This document shows, piece after piece, positions 16,657 to 25,786 of a stretch of 64,000 bases of DNA; within the stretch, counting starts at the first letter, position 1; each line of letters opens with the position of its first letter. The translations under genes and the position numbers were made by a program. The notes under the pieces are model-generated. The model ran no database searches and was not told where the DNA came from. It worked only from the letters and a program-made list of their open reading frames with translations. Origin of the DNA: Portibacter marinus (GTDB lineage Bacteria; Bacteroidota; Bacteroidia; Chitinophagales; Saprospiraceae); assembly GCF_021533195.1 (NCBI RefSeq), contig NZ_JAJNKB010000006.1:124001-188000 (forward strand), given 5' to 3'.

Positions 16657-17568
16657 ATGCGAGAATTCATCAACCACTTCGAAAATTTTGAAAGGCAGAA
16701 AAGAATAGTAATTGCTCGTGTCGTGAAAACCTGGGGGTCCTCTCCAAGACCTGTAGGATCAGCGCTAATCATAGACGAGGATTACCATATGTATGGCTCC
16801 GTAAGTGGAGGTTGTGTAGAAGGGTCAGTCCTTAAAGCTGCGAAAGAAATACTTCGTACTGGTAGTGCTGAAATGGAACATTATGGGGTTACAGACGAAG
16901 AAGCATGGATGGTAGGCTTGAGTTGTGGAGGCAAACTGGATGTATACATTCAACCCCTTGATAAGGGAAAATTTAGAACTGAGTTGTTTAACAAGATAAG
17001 AAGTAATGAGTCCTTCTACTGGAATACTCATTTAAAATCGGGTAATAGTAGTATTGACCAAGAGGCCATTGACCAAGAGGCATATTTCTCACATAGGATT
17101 AGTAGAAAGCCACTCATGTTAATCATAGGGGCAGCACATATATCCTCAGATTTGATCCATCTTGCCAAGTTCTATGATTTCACAACCATAGTAATAGATC
17201 CACGTGCAACTTTTGCCAAGAACATTAATTTCGATGAACACCCCGACCAGATCATTGAAGCATATCCTTCAGAAGTGCTGAGTGATTATCCCTTGGATAA
17301 GGAGACGTTCGCAGTCATCCTTTCTCATGATCCTAAAATAGATGACAATGCCCTAGAATTATTGCTGAATGAACCTCTAGCATACATAGGAGCATTAGGT
17401 AGCAAACGCACGCAAGCCAAAAGAGTTGCCAGACTGCAGGAAGCAGGTTTTACCCAAAAGTTAATCGACCGAATCCAGGCTCCGATAGGACTAGACATCA
17501 ATTCTAAGACTCCGAAGGAAATCGCACTAAGCATTATGGCTGAAATTATTAAAGTAAAGAATTCATGA
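16657..17568 (+). CDS. XdhC/CoxI-family molybdenum hydroxylase maturation protein
   Basis: A 303-residue protein of the XdhC/CoxI family, which binds molybdenum cofactor and helps insert its sulfurated form into xanthine dehydrogenase-type enzymes. Key elements are the N-terminal TWGSSPRPVGSA, SVSGGCVEG with a conserved Cys (about residue 54), GLSCGGKLDVYIQP (about residues 87-100), and a C-terminal Rossmann-like part with IGAAHISSDLIHLA and YIGALGSKRTQAKR. It is divergent from the MoaD-like gene, with 201 bases between. The matching hydroxylase subunits are not in the window. A 15-base tandem duplication lies in the middle of the gene. Confidence 0.88.
   Translation: MREFINHFENFERQKRIVIARVVKTWGSSPRPVGSALIIDEDYHMYGSVSGGCVEGSVLKAAKEILRTGSAEMEHYGVTDEEAWMVGLSCGGKLDVYIQPLDKGKFRTELFNKIRSNESFYWNTHLKSGNSSIDQEAIDQEAYFSHRISRKPLMLIIGAAHISSDLIHLAKFYDFTTIVIDPRATFAKNINFDEHPDQIIEAYPSEVLSDYPLDKETFAVILSHDPKIDDNALELLLNEPLAYIGALGSKRTQAKRVARLQEAGFTQKLIDRIQAPIGLDINSKTPKEIALSIMAEIIKVKNS
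17053..17082 (+). repeat. 15-bp tandem duplication inside the XdhC gene
   Basis: Two adjacent 15-base units (attgaccaagaggc plus c or a) differ only at the last base and encode IDQEA twice. The insertion keeps the frame and falls in the linker between the N-terminal and Rossmann-like halves, so it probably does little harm. It looks recent. Confidence 0.8.
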
Positions 17569-17736
17569 GCAAGCATAATTTATTGACCTTTATCATTGAG
17601 AATCAGACGTTTTAATTAAAATTATGAATTGCCAGATACACTATTCATTCGCAATATTAGATCCTAAAAGTGATACCTCTCCACGCTATGCAAAATAACA
17701 TGTGTACTCTATTTTTTAGCTTTAGCTTTTAAACGA

Positions 17737-17916
17737 ATGTATATGACTTTCTCTTCTCTGTTCTTTTTAACTTGCACGAATTACGACGCTGCAAGTGAGA
17801 GTGTTAACCAAACTTTTGCAATAGAAAATGGGGCTGCTAATGATCGAATATGTCGTCAATATTCTCAATCAATGGGTGATTTATTCAAGACGCTAGAAAC
17901 TAAAGTCAAAGTCTGA
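17737..17916 (+). CDS. Possible small lipoprotein upstream of the lipid kinase
   Basis: A 59-codon frame reads from ATG 17737 (or ATG 17743) to a TGA at 17914-17916 whose last base is the first base of the lipid kinase ATG (TGATG). The N-terminus is hydrophobic and followed by Cys (SSLFFLTC), resembling a short lipoprotein signal, then a polar tail ending in LFKTLETKVKV. The one-base overlap is the main argument that it is translated. The frame stays open upstream of the ATG, and no homologue comes to mind. It may be a real small gene or chance; composition alone does not decide. Confidence 0.35.
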   Translation: MYMTFSSLFFLTCTNYDAASESVNQTFAIENGAANDRICRQYSQSMGDLFKTLETKVKV

Positions 17917-18800
17917 TGAAATGTTTGGTGATCATTAATCCAGTGAGTGGTCGAAAAAAAGGACTGAAAATTTTCGACAGACTAAAAGGTCTTTTGAAAG
18001 AGGTGGGCTGGCAGGCTGAGGTCAATGTTTCAATGCGTAGGGGATTTATCATGGACAAAGCCCGAGCTGCTGAATTACTCGATTTTGAAGGTGTAATCAT
18101 AGTAGGTGGTGATGGAAGCTTGAATGAATTTGTAAATGGAATGTTATCCAGAAGTGATGGATTCAGAATACCCATTGGACTAATTCCTGCAGGTACCGGA
18201 AACTCACTCTTACATGATTTGGAACAACTCGATCCTGCAAAAGCGATTAAAAGCATATTAAAGAAAAAAATCAGAAATATTGATTTGATGAAGGTAGAAT
18301 GTCGAGACGAATTATTCTATGCCTTCAATGTGGTGGGGTGGGGGCTGCCTTCGACCATCAACCAAATATCAGAGCGATGGAAATTTCTTGGAGGACAGCG
18401 ATACAATGTGGCTTCTTTGCAAGAAATCATCAGAAATCCAAGCTGGCCTTTTTCTCTAAAGTTTGGTACTACCGAACTTTCAGGTGATACGTCTTTTTTC
18501 CTGGCTTGCAATACCATTCATACAGGCAATGGAATGAAGATTGCTCCGCGTGCAAGATTGGATGACGGACTTTTAGATATTGTCTTGCTGAAAGGTGCGA
18601 GTCGGATGCAATTAATTGGTCTGTTTTCAAAGATTTTCAATGGGACCCACCTGGAAAGTTCACTCGTGGAGTATCACCAGGTTCAAAAGCTTGCTGTGGA
18701 AGACGACAATGAAAGCACTTTGATTATAGATGGCCAGATCTTAGGCAACACCCCATTTAGCATTGAGATAGTGAAACAGGAACTGCAAATCCTAAATTGA
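17916..18800 (+). CDS. Diacylglycerol/lipid kinase family protein
   Basis: A 294-residue member of the DAGK/sphingosine kinase/YegS superfamily. The N-terminal catalytic domain shows INPVSGRKKG (residues 6-15), the nucleotide-binding VGGDGSLNEFVNG (about residues 64-76) and LIPAGTGNSLLHDL (about residues 90-103). The C-terminal beta-rich lipid-binding half includes RARLDDGLLDIVL and ends near ILGNTPFSIEI. Such enzymes phosphorylate diacylglycerol or similar lipids at the membrane surface. It is convergent with the pyruvate oxidase-type gene. Confidence 0.88.
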   Translation: MKCLVIINPVSGRKKGLKIFDRLKGLLKEVGWQAEVNVSMRRGFIMDKARAAELLDFEGVIIVGGDGSLNEFVNGMLSRSDGFRIPIGLIPAGTGNSLLHDLEQLDPAKAIKSILKKKIRNIDLMKVECRDELFYAFNVVGWGLPSTINQISERWKFLGGQRYNVASLQEIIRNPSWPFSLKFGTTELSGDTSFFLACNTIHTGNGMKIAPRARLDDGLLDIVLLKGASRMQLIGLFSKIFNGTHLESSLVEYHQVQKLAVEDDNESTLIIDGQILGNTPFSIEIVKQELQILN

Positions 18801-18851
18801 CAAAATGGGTTATGTTTTTAAAACATTTGAACAACCATCAAAGTAAACCAG

Positions 18852-20597
18852 CTAGGACAAAAATCCTTTTAACTCATTAATCATGTTTTCCAATTGGCTC
18901 TTTTCCCCCTTCAAACCTTTTGTTATTTCTTTCAATTTTGATTTCATCAATTGAATGGTGTCATTCACACCCAGGTGTGGAGGTAGTGGGATTTTTCCAC
19001 TATTGACATGAGCATCGATGATAAAAGGTACGGCGCTATTTTTCGCCCTAAGAACCGCTTCCTCTAATTGATGACCTTTTTTCACAGAAACGCCTTCTCC
19101 ACCACACGCTTCAGCAAATGCCACAAAGTCAGGATTGGTCAATTTAGAGGAATCATAATTAGGAGCTTCCCCGGCTTTTTCCATTTCCAGTTTGATCAGA
19201 CTCAGTTCGTTGTTGTTAAAGATGATGATTTTGATGGGAAGTTTAAGTTCACAGGCGGTTATAAAATCCTGCATCGCCATTACAAAACCTCCATCGCCGG
19301 TTAGTGCCCAGACCTCCCTTTCCGGCAAGAGCATTTGTGCTCCAATGGCAGCGGGTAATGCCACCGCCATGCTTCCATGATTAAAAGAGCCCAGAATGCG
19401 CCTTTCTTTTCCAAAAACCATGGTGCGGGATGCCCATATGGCCGCTGTACTGGTATCTAAAGTAAAAATAGCATCGTCATGAGCGTGGTAATCGACCATA
19501 TTCGTAAAAAGCAAAGGATTCAAGGGTTCAGTGATGTTTTCCGGGCTAGCTTCTTTGCTCTTTTCTTTTCTCCAATCCAAATAAGACGCTCGATATTTAT
19601 CAAGAAATTGTTGGTCTGTCTTCTTATCAATTTCCTTCAGCAACATTTTGACACTCTGTCCTGCATCTCCATGGATTCCCACCTGTACACTTGTTCTGTT
19701 TCCAATGTTTCTTGATTCGATATCGATTTGTATGGTATTTGTTTCATGAGGCAAAAATTCATCATAAGGAAAATCTGTTCCTACCATTAACAATAAATCG
19801 CAATTCATGATTGATTGATAGCCGCTGGGGTTGCCAATTAAACCCGTTTGACCTACTACCCGATCAGTTTCCATATCGAAAATATCTGCGGATCTCAAGG
19901 TATATACAATAGGCGCATTGATTTTATCAGATAATGCGAGTACCTCCTCTTTAGCATGTCGACAACCTGAACCTGCAAGAATGGTAATATGCTCTGCTTC
20001 ATTGACCATGTTAGCAGCTTTTCGAATATCCTGAATATCAGGATGAAGTGTTGATTTTGGATTTAGTGGATGATGGGAAAATTTTTGATGGTCAATTTCA
20101 ATGTCTGCCAAGTCCGCAGGGAGTTCTATCCTACAAACGGTTCTTTCTGACAAAGCAATTCTTATGGCTTTTTGAACATTTCGCACGGCATCTTCCGGAG
20201 TGCGAATGATGGCTTGAAACGCACAGACATCATCAAATATCTTTTTGAGATCTACTTCTTGAAAATAATTGGTCCCAAGCCGGGAAGACTCTATCTGACC
20301 GGTGATGGCAAGCATTGGAACCCGCTCTCTCTTTGCACTGTAAAGACCATTTACCAAATGGAGCGCCCCGGGACCTACCGTTCCGGCGCACACACCCAAT
20401 GTTTGGGACAGACATGCCTGGGCATATGCAGCAAAAGCACCATTCTGTTCGTGTCTGACACCTACCCATTGCAGTGCCTCACTTTCATTGATCGCTTTGA
20501 CGAAGTAATTTAATGCGTCTCCAGTGACACCGAAAACGTGCTGAACTCCCACTTCTTCTAATTTATCACATATGAAGGAAGAAATATTAGCGGCCAT
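18852..20597 (-). CDS. poxB: Thiamine diphosphate-dependent pyruvate oxidase/dehydrogenase
   Basis: A 581-residue ThDP enzyme with the three-domain layout of pyruvate oxidase. The N-terminal PYR domain has GVTGDALNYFV and the catalytic Glu in RHEQNGAFAA. GTVGPGALHLVNGLYSAKRE follows near residue 72. The PP domain has the ThDP motif GDGGFVMAMQDF (about residue 425) ending in FNNNELSLIKLEM. PoxB-type enzymes decarboxylate pyruvate to acetate and pass electrons to quinone. The C-terminal LENMINELKGF helix may resemble the membrane-binding end of PoxB. An acetolactate synthase is less likely because no regulatory partner or ilv gene is close. It diverges from the carotenoid oxygenase gene over 96 bases. 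Confidence 0.8.
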   Translation of the reverse strand: MAANISSFICDKLEEVGVQHVFGVTGDALNYFVKAINESEALQWVGVRHEQNGAFAAYAQACLSQTLGVCAGTVGPGALHLVNGLYSAKRERVPMLAITGQIESSRLGTNYFQEVDLKKIFDDVCAFQAIIRTPEDAVRNVQKAIRIALSERTVCRIELPADLADIEIDHQKFSHHPLNPKSTLHPDIQDIRKAANMVNEAEHITILAGSGCRHAKEEVLALSDKINAPIVYTLRSADIFDMETDRVVGQTGLIGNPSGYQSIMNCDLLLMVGTDFPYDEFLPHETNTIQIDIESRNIGNRTSVQVGIHGDAGQSVKMLLKEIDKKTDQQFLDKYRASYLDWRKEKSKEASPENITEPLNPLLFTNMVDYHAHDDAIFTLDTSTAAIWASRTMVFGKERRILGSFNHGSMAVALPAAIGAQMLLPEREVWALTGDGGFVMAMQDFITACELKLPIKIIIFNNNELSLIKLEMEKAGEAPNYDSSKLTNPDFVAFAEACGGEGVSVKKGHQLEEAVLRAKNSAVPFIIDAHVNSGKIPLPPHLGVNDTIQLMKSKLKEITKGLKGEKSQLENMINELKGFLS

Positions 20598-20693
20598 TTC
20601 TCTAATTTTTATTGTGTTATGGAAACAATGGGGTCTTTTAATTAGTATCCTTATTGAAGAGCAAGTCTAATTGTTTGCTGAAACCAAATTTGA

Positions 20694-22154
20694 ATGAAAA
20701 AAAAACCCATTGACAAGAAAGGCAAAGAAAGCAAAGAGAAGGCGAGAGAATTTGCAAAGTTTGCTCCAGGCTTCGAATCACAGGACAAGGAAGTCCAATA
20801 CGAGGACTTAGAAATTAAGGGAGACATTCCTGAATGGCTGGAAGGGGCTTTTATCAGAACAGGTCCTGCATTATATGAGCTGGAAAAACAAAATTACAAT
20901 CATTGGTTCGATGGTCAGGCGATGCTTCATAAATTTGCCTTTAATAATGGCAAAGTATCTTATCACAACAAATTTTTGGAAAGTGACGCCTATAAATTGG
21001 GGAAGATCAATGGAAAGGTCTGTATCAAAGAATTTGCTACGGATCCTTGCCAGACCCTCTTCCAAAAAGTGAAGTCATTTTTTGTACCACCAAGGTCGAC
21101 AGACAACGGCAATATCAGCATCATTACCTATGGAGATGAAAATCTGGCCACCTCTGAAACTCCCCTACCCATAGCATTTGATAAGGAAACACTAGAAACG
21201 CTAGGTCATTTTGAGTTTTCTGATGATCTGAAGGGCCATATTCAGCCAGCACATCCCCATTATGACGATGAAGGTTATGTATATAGTTACTTATTGAAAT
21301 TTGGTCCGGTCAGTAAATATTCCCTATTTAAGATGAAGCCTGATGACCGGGAGCGAAAGGTATTCGCTGAGATGAAAACTAGAAATCCCTCTTACATGCA
21401 CAGCATAGGGATGAGCAAAAATTACATCATCGTTACTGAATTTCCAGAAACCATTAACCCAATGGAGCTGGCCTTTCTCAATAAACCTCTGATTAAAAAT
21501 TATCACTGGAAACCGGAATTAGGGACTAAATACAGAATTTTTTCCAAAGCTTCGGGCGAACTGGTCACCATGGAAGGTGATGCTGTTTTTGGCTTTCATC
21601 ATGTTAATGCCTACGAAGAGGATCAGAAAATCCATGTGGATTTTGTAGCCTTTAAGGATGCCTCAGTGCTGGATCGTTTATATTTAGCAGAGCTAAGGTC
21701 TAATCATCCGACCCATGCAACCGGATATTTATCCAGGGCGACTTTAGATTTAAATCAGCCCAACCAAAAAGTGGAGCTGAAGAGGCTATCAGACAAGCTC
21801 ATCGAACTTCCCAGGATTTATTATGAAAAGTATAACAGCAAGCCTTATCGATATGTATACGGTGCTGGAAATACAGTTTCTGGAAATTTCTTGGACGACA
21901 TTACAAAAATAGATGTGGAAACAGGTGATTCCAAAAAATGGTATCATGAACATTGTTATCCGGGTGAGCCCATTTTCATCCCTTCTCCAGACAATGAAGC
22001 GGAAGATGACGGAGTGGTCGTATCTGTGGTTTTGGATACCGATGCCAAAAATACCTTTCTGTTAGTATTAGATGCAGCGTCTATGGAGGAGTTGGGTAGA
22101 GCAATCGTACCGGAGGTATTGCCTTTTGGATATCACGGGAGTTACCTCAATTAA
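20694..22154 (+). CDS. Carotenoid cleavage oxygenase
   Basis: A 486-residue member of the carotenoid oxygenase/RPE65 family, non-haem iron enzymes that split carotenoids or stilbenes at a double bond. The N-terminal consensus WLEGAFIRTGPALYE and HWFDGQAMLHKF are present. The four iron-ligand histidines appear in PAHPHYDDEG, YMHSIGMS, GFHHVNAYEE and the terminal FGYHGSYLN. The N-terminus is very Lys-rich and no signal peptide is seen. Retinal formation for a rhodopsin is possible, but no opsin or carotenoid synthesis gene is in the window. Its 3' end overlaps the convergent gldD stop by four bases. Confidence 0.88.
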   Translation: MKKKPIDKKGKESKEKAREFAKFAPGFESQDKEVQYEDLEIKGDIPEWLEGAFIRTGPALYELEKQNYNHWFDGQAMLHKFAFNNGKVSYHNKFLESDAYKLGKINGKVCIKEFATDPCQTLFQKVKSFFVPPRSTDNGNISIITYGDENLATSETPLPIAFDKETLETLGHFEFSDDLKGHIQPAHPHYDDEGYVYSYLLKFGPVSKYSLFKMKPDDRERKVFAEMKTRNPSYMHSIGMSKNYIIVTEFPETINPMELAFLNKPLIKNYHWKPELGTKYRIFSKASGELVTMEGDAVFGFHHVNAYEEDQKIHVDFVAFKDASVLDRLYLAELRSNHPTHATGYLSRATLDLNQPNQKVELKRLSDKLIELPRIYYEKYNSKPYRYVYGAGNTVSGNFLDDITKIDVETGDSKKWYHEHCYPGEPIFIPSPDNEAEDDGVVVSVVLDTDAKNTFLLVLDAASMEELGRAIVPEVLPFGYHGSYLN

Positions 22155-22735
22155 TTCCACTCAAAGGTTTCAATCATGTGCAACATGTCCTCTTTGACGA
22201 AGTTATATATAGGAGCAATGGAATCAGGAAAAACTTTACTGTTAAAATAAAGCGAGGCTCTGAAAAAATGATCGGTAGAATCGGTCAGGTAAAACTGGAA
22301 ATTAGAGGCCACATCTCCCTGGAGTTCGAAAAGCATGCCACTGACATCTCCTTTTTCTATAGGAAAATCATCTCTGTACTGGGCTTTGATATTATGCTTT
22401 CCCACCATGGTAAACGCATCATTGACCATTTTATCAAAATGAGCACGGTCTTGCAAAGGAATATAACTGCAGTGCAAATCACCATTAAAAGGTTCTAAAT
22501 GTAGATCAAACCAACATTCATCAACCGGTTGATCACCAAAAAAGAACTGTTCTTTCTCAACATTGGCGTAGTCAGGATATTCAAAGGTAAAATCGCAGTA
22601 ATCCTTATCGAAGGTAACATAGTTTCTTTCTGGAAAATTGATTTTAGGGAAAGACCTGGGCTTGGGATTATAGACCTCTTCGCTGTCACAAGCCCACACA
22701 TTGACCAAAACAAATACTGCTAAAATCCATCTCAT
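22151..22735 (-). CDS. gldD: Gliding motility lipoprotein GldD
   Basis: The 194-residue protein begins with a lipoprotein signal ending VWAC (Cys near residue 16), and continues NPKPRSFPKINFPE, the N-terminal hallmark of GldD. FTFEYPDYANVE and CWFDLHLEPFNG also fit the family. GldD is an outer cell-envelope lipoprotein needed for gliding in Flavobacterium johnsoniae. The ATG overlaps the gldE stop by four bases, and the order mutY-ssb-gldE-gldD supports the call. Other gliding genes are not in the window, so motility of this organism remains unproven. Confidence 0.9.
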   Translation of the reverse strand: MRWILAVFVLVNVWACDSEEVYNPKPRSFPKINFPERNYVTFDKDYCDFTFEYPDYANVEKEQFFFGDQPVDECWFDLHLEPFNGDLHCSYIPLQDRAHFDKMVNDAFTMVGKHNIKAQYRDDFPIEKGDVSGMLFELQGDVASNFQFYLTDSTDHFFRASLYFNSKVFPDSIAPIYNFVKEDMLHMIETFEWN

Positions 22736-24141
22736 CGCTTAATCATTAAATTAATCTTCTCTATTCTTTTATTGGTCATGGATACGATTTTAAGTTTATA
22801 GGGGTCAAGATCCAATTCGCCATCGACCTTCGGAAATTTTCCGGTTACTTCTAAATAAAGCCCGGCCAGTGAATCCGACTCTCCCTTTATTTCATCAAAG
22901 ACATTCAAATCTTCTCCGATGACACGGCAAACGTCATTAAGCAATGTTTTACCTTCGAAAATATAGTTGTTCTTGTCAATTTTCAGATACTCAATATCTC
23001 TTTCTTCGTCAAACTCGTCTCTAATATCACCAATGATTTCCTCCATGATATCCTCCAAGGTAACAATGCCTGAAGTGCCACCATACTCATCTACTACAAT
23101 GGCCATGTGCAGACGTTTAGATTGAAACTCTTTTAACAGTTCGTTTATTTTCTTGGATTCAGGAATGTAGTGCATTTCCTTTCTGATGAACTTTTGCCAG
23201 GTAAAGTCCTCTGCTTCATCTGTGTGTCCCAGCAAATCCTTTACATAAAGAATACCTTCGATGTTGTCCAGATCATCCTTGTAAACGGGAATTCTCGAAA
23301 AACCGGTCTCTTTGACCACTTTTAGCATATCCCGAAAATTAGTCTGGTAGTCGATGGATACAAAATCCATTCGCGAAGTCATCACCTGCTTTACCAATAC
23401 ATCACTAAATTTCAAGATGCCTTTGAGTATATCTGCCTCTTCTTCTGCATTTTCCTCTTTACTGACTGTAAGGTCAATGGCTTTGTCAATGTCATCTTTC
23501 AGCCATGATTTCGCTGAGCCTCTGTGTTTATCCACACGACTTTCGATTTTGTTAGACCAACTGACCAGTATTTTACTAAAACCACCCAGAACAAACATCA
23601 AAACCCAAAGGGGGACAGCCATAAATTTTGCAAAGACTATTTTGTTAATATTAGCATAGATTTTGGGAAGTACCTCTCCGAATAAAACCAATAAAAAGGT
23701 GACACCAATAACGGTGATGGTAAAGATAATGGCATTAGAAATGGCTGGAATTGAAACGCCATTCAGGAAAAAAACATGCTGTCGCAACCATTCTGACCAG
23801 GCATCGAAATAACCGTCTGGCAACAAGGCACTTAAAATCAGATCTGAAATAATAATGATGGCAATATTGATAAAATTATTGCTGATGAGTATGGTCGCCA
23901 ATAGAGACCTTGGCTTATCGCGTAACTTAATAAGACGGTCATTTCCATCTTCCTTCTTAAGGCCTTCTACATCATTATTATTCAATGAAAAGAAAGCTAC
24001 TTCTGATCCGGAAATTAATGCCGAACTGATGAGCAGCAACAACAGTGTTGCAAACAGCCCAATCAGGCCCCAGTTAATAGCCAATAAAAATATGATGTTC
24101 AGAAAAAATAACCCCTGTTCGGGAGGAGGTTCTGCGTCCAA
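22732..24141 (-). CDS. gldE: Gliding motility-associated CNNM-type membrane protein GldE
   Basis: A 469-residue protein with the DUF21-CBS-CorC/HlyC architecture. Four hydrophobic segments lie within about residues 10-200, with ISGSEVAFFSL and PRSLLATILISNNFINIA as family hallmarks. A CBS pair follows (with DEYGGTSGIVTLEDIMEEIIG) and then a CorC/HlyC domain. The start must be TTG at 24141: no in-frame ATG lies upstream, and the N-terminus DAEPPPEQG matches the D-x-x-P start I recall for GldE. It lies between ssb and gldD. A paralogue without gliding context lies at 13.4-14.6 kb. Confidence 0.88.
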   Translation of the reverse strand: MDAEPPPEQGLFFLNIIFLLAINWGLIGLFATLLLLLISSALISGSEVAFFSLNNNDVEGLKKEDGNDRLIKLRDKPRSLLATILISNNFINIAIIIISDLILSALLPDGYFDAWSEWLRQHVFFLNGVSIPAISNAIIFTITVIGVTFLLVLFGEVLPKIYANINKIVFAKFMAVPLWVLMFVLGGFSKILVSWSNKIESRVDKHRGSAKSWLKDDIDKAIDLTVSKEENAEEEADILKGILKFSDVLVKQVMTSRMDFVSIDYQTNFRDMLKVVKETGFSRIPVYKDDLDNIEGILYVKDLLGHTDEAEDFTWQKFIRKEMHYIPESKKINELLKEFQSKRLHMAIVVDEYGGTSGIVTLEDIMEEIIGDIRDEFDEERDIEYLKIDKNNYIFEGKTLLNDVCRVIGEDLNVFDEIKGESDSLAGLYLEVTGKFPKVDGELDLDPYKLKIVSMTNKRIEKINLMIKR

Positions 24142-24175
24142 GATTTTATGATTTCGTTAAAAAAAACACAATGAT

Positions 24176-24667
24176 CTAAAATGGAAGATCATCTTCAACT
24201 CCAGAAAAATCTTGAGCGGCAGGTTTTTCTTTATCCTGATCAGAAAGGTTAAAAACAGATTTTTCACTGCTGTCACCTCTGTAGCTTTTAGCTTCATCTT
24301 CTTCTCCCGGGAAATTATTGGAAGTGTATTCTCCAGAAGAGTCTCTTTTCTCAAGAATTCGAAGATAATTAGCCACTACATCTGTAGTGTAACGATCATT
24401 ACCATTACTATCCTGCCATTTTCTGGTGGTTAATTTTCCTTCTATATATACCTGCATTCCTTTTTTCAGAGAGCGTTCTGCTCTTTCAGCAAGTCCTCTC
24501 CATACCACTATATTATGCCATTCTGTTAAGGTCTGCCATTCACCATTTTTATCTCTGTAGTTCTCATTGGTCGCTACAGAAAACTTTGCTACAACACTAC
24601 CACTTTCCAAATGCCGCACTTCGGGATCTTTTCCCAGGTTACCTATTAGAATAACTTTATTTACCAT
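24176..24667 (-). CDS. ssb: Single-stranded DNA-binding protein
   Basis: A 163-residue SSB. The OB-fold occupies residues 1-105, beginning [18 protein letters not shown], with [12 protein letters not shown] and [10 protein letters not shown] further on. An acidic, disordered tail follows and ends in DDLPF, the C-terminal peptide that recruits repair and replication proteins. The gene lies 22 bases after mutY and 34 bases before gldE, all on the minus strand. Confidence 0.95.
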   Translation of the reverse strand: MVNKVILIGNLGKDPEVRHLESGSVVAKFSVATNENYRDKNGEWQTLTEWHNIVVWRGLAERAERSLKKGMQVYIEGKLTTRKWQDSNGNDRYTTDVVANYLRILEKRDSSGEYTSNNFPGEEDEAKSYRGDSSEKSVFNLSDQDKEKPAAQDFSGVEDDLPF

Positions 24668-24689
24668 TTCAAGTCTGTTTTTATATCTT

Positions 24690-25712
24690 TCAATATATCG
24701 ATTTCTCGGTTAAATACCAATCAATAATTTTTGGGAACGCGAATTTCTGCAAGTTTTTCCTTTCTACCAAGAAATAAGGTGATCCATTTTTTAATTTAAG
24801 CTCTTGAGCTTCAATCACATGAAAATATATTTTCAGATCCAAATGGGTTAGAACATGCTTGAAAGGTCCATCCACCTTGATTTGCTTACCTTCTAAATCC
24901 AAACCATTGTCGTCAATAATCCGCAAATGCTTATCTAATTCGGGAAAGTCATGCAGATGTTGCCAAATGCCTTTTTGAACTCTTTTTTTAATTAGAAGTT
25001 GTTGATGCTCCTGAATGATAGCGTAATGGATGGTTTTTTTACTCTTTTTGACCTTCTTAATTTTGATCGGAATTTCTTCAACCAAGCGGTTTGCATAGGC
25101 CAGACAACCATCGCTAAATGGACAAATCCGGCAATCTGGACGTTTGGGAGTACATTGCAAGGCACCAAAATCCATGATGGCTTGATTAAACTTGGCGGGA
25201 TTTGTTGCATCGAAAACAGAGTGTAGCTTTTCTATGATCATGCGTTTTCCAGCTCGGGTGTCGATGCCTTCGGTAATACCAAAAATCCTGCTGATCACCC
25301 GGGTGACATTTCCATCGATGACAGGAGTGGGCAAGTTGTATGCAAAACTAGCAATTGCAGCGGCCGTATAAGGGCCAACTCCGGGAAGCTCGAGAAGACC
25401 TTCATAATTATCTGGAAACTGTCCACCATTTTTCACAATTTGCTTTGCGGCCTTGTGGAGATTTCTGGCCCTGCTGTAATAACCTAGTCCCTGCCATAAC
25501 TTCATCAATTCTTCATCAGAAGCTGCAGCCAACTCGTGGACATTGGCATATTGATCTCTGAATTTAAGGAAATAGGGTATTCCCTGCTCTACGCGAGTTT
25601 GTTGGAGAATGATTTCAGAAAGCCAGATAAAGAAAGGATCGTCGGTTGTCTTCCAGGGCAGTTGTCGGTCAATGGAGGAATGCCAACGATAGAGAGAGGT
25701 GGAAAACGACAT
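24690..25712 (-). CDS. mutY: A/G-specific adenine DNA glycosylase
   Basis: MutY removes adenine mispaired with 8-oxoguanine. The 340-residue protein has the HhH-GPD fold: the helix-hairpin-helix [16 protein letters not shown] (about residues 115-130) with the catalytic Asp in [10 protein letters not shown] (about residue 142). The 4Fe-4S cluster cysteines follow in the C-x6-C-x2-C-x5-C pattern ([17 protein letters not shown]). The C-terminal NUDIX-like domain that recognises 8-oxoguanine spans about residues 230-340. It heads the ssb-gldE-gldD run and lies just below the terminator of the sigma gene. Confidence 0.95.
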   Translation of the reverse strand: MSFSTSLYRWHSSIDRQLPWKTTDDPFFIWLSEIILQQTRVEQGIPYFLKFRDQYANVHELAAASDEELMKLWQGLGYYSRARNLHKAAKQIVKNGGQFPDNYEGLLELPGVGPYTAAAIASFAYNLPTPVIDGNVTRVISRIFGITEGIDTRAGKRMIIEKLHSVFDATNPAKFNQAIMDFGALQCTPKRPDCRICPFSDGCLAYANRLVEEIPIKIKKVKKSKKTIHYAIIQEHQQLLIKKRVQKGIWQHLHDFPELDKHLRIIDDNGLDLEGKQIKVDGPFKHVLTHLDLKIYFHVIEAQELKLKNGSPYFLVERKNLQKFAFPKIIDWYLTEKSIY

Positions 25713-25720
25713 GATTATAT

Positions 25721-25762
25721 AAATAAAAAATCAGCGCAAGATAGTATTAATCCTGCGCTGAT
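25721..25762 (-). terminator. Rho-independent terminator of the ECF sigma gene
   Basis: On the minus strand a perfect 9-bp stem (atcagcgca/tgcgctgat) with a 15-base loop is followed by TTTTTTATTT. It lies about 25 bases below the sigma-factor stop and just above the mutY start, so it separates the two transcription units. Confidence 0.85.
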
Positions 25763-25786
25763 CTAACCTAATTAACCTAAATATTA

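Noticed and set aside
19068-20513. Plus-strand open frames opposite the pyruvate oxidase-type gene
   Set aside because: They are antisense shadows with no family resemblance.
23354-24151. Plus-strand open frames opposite gldE
   Set aside because: They are antisense shadows of a gene with clear domain motifs.
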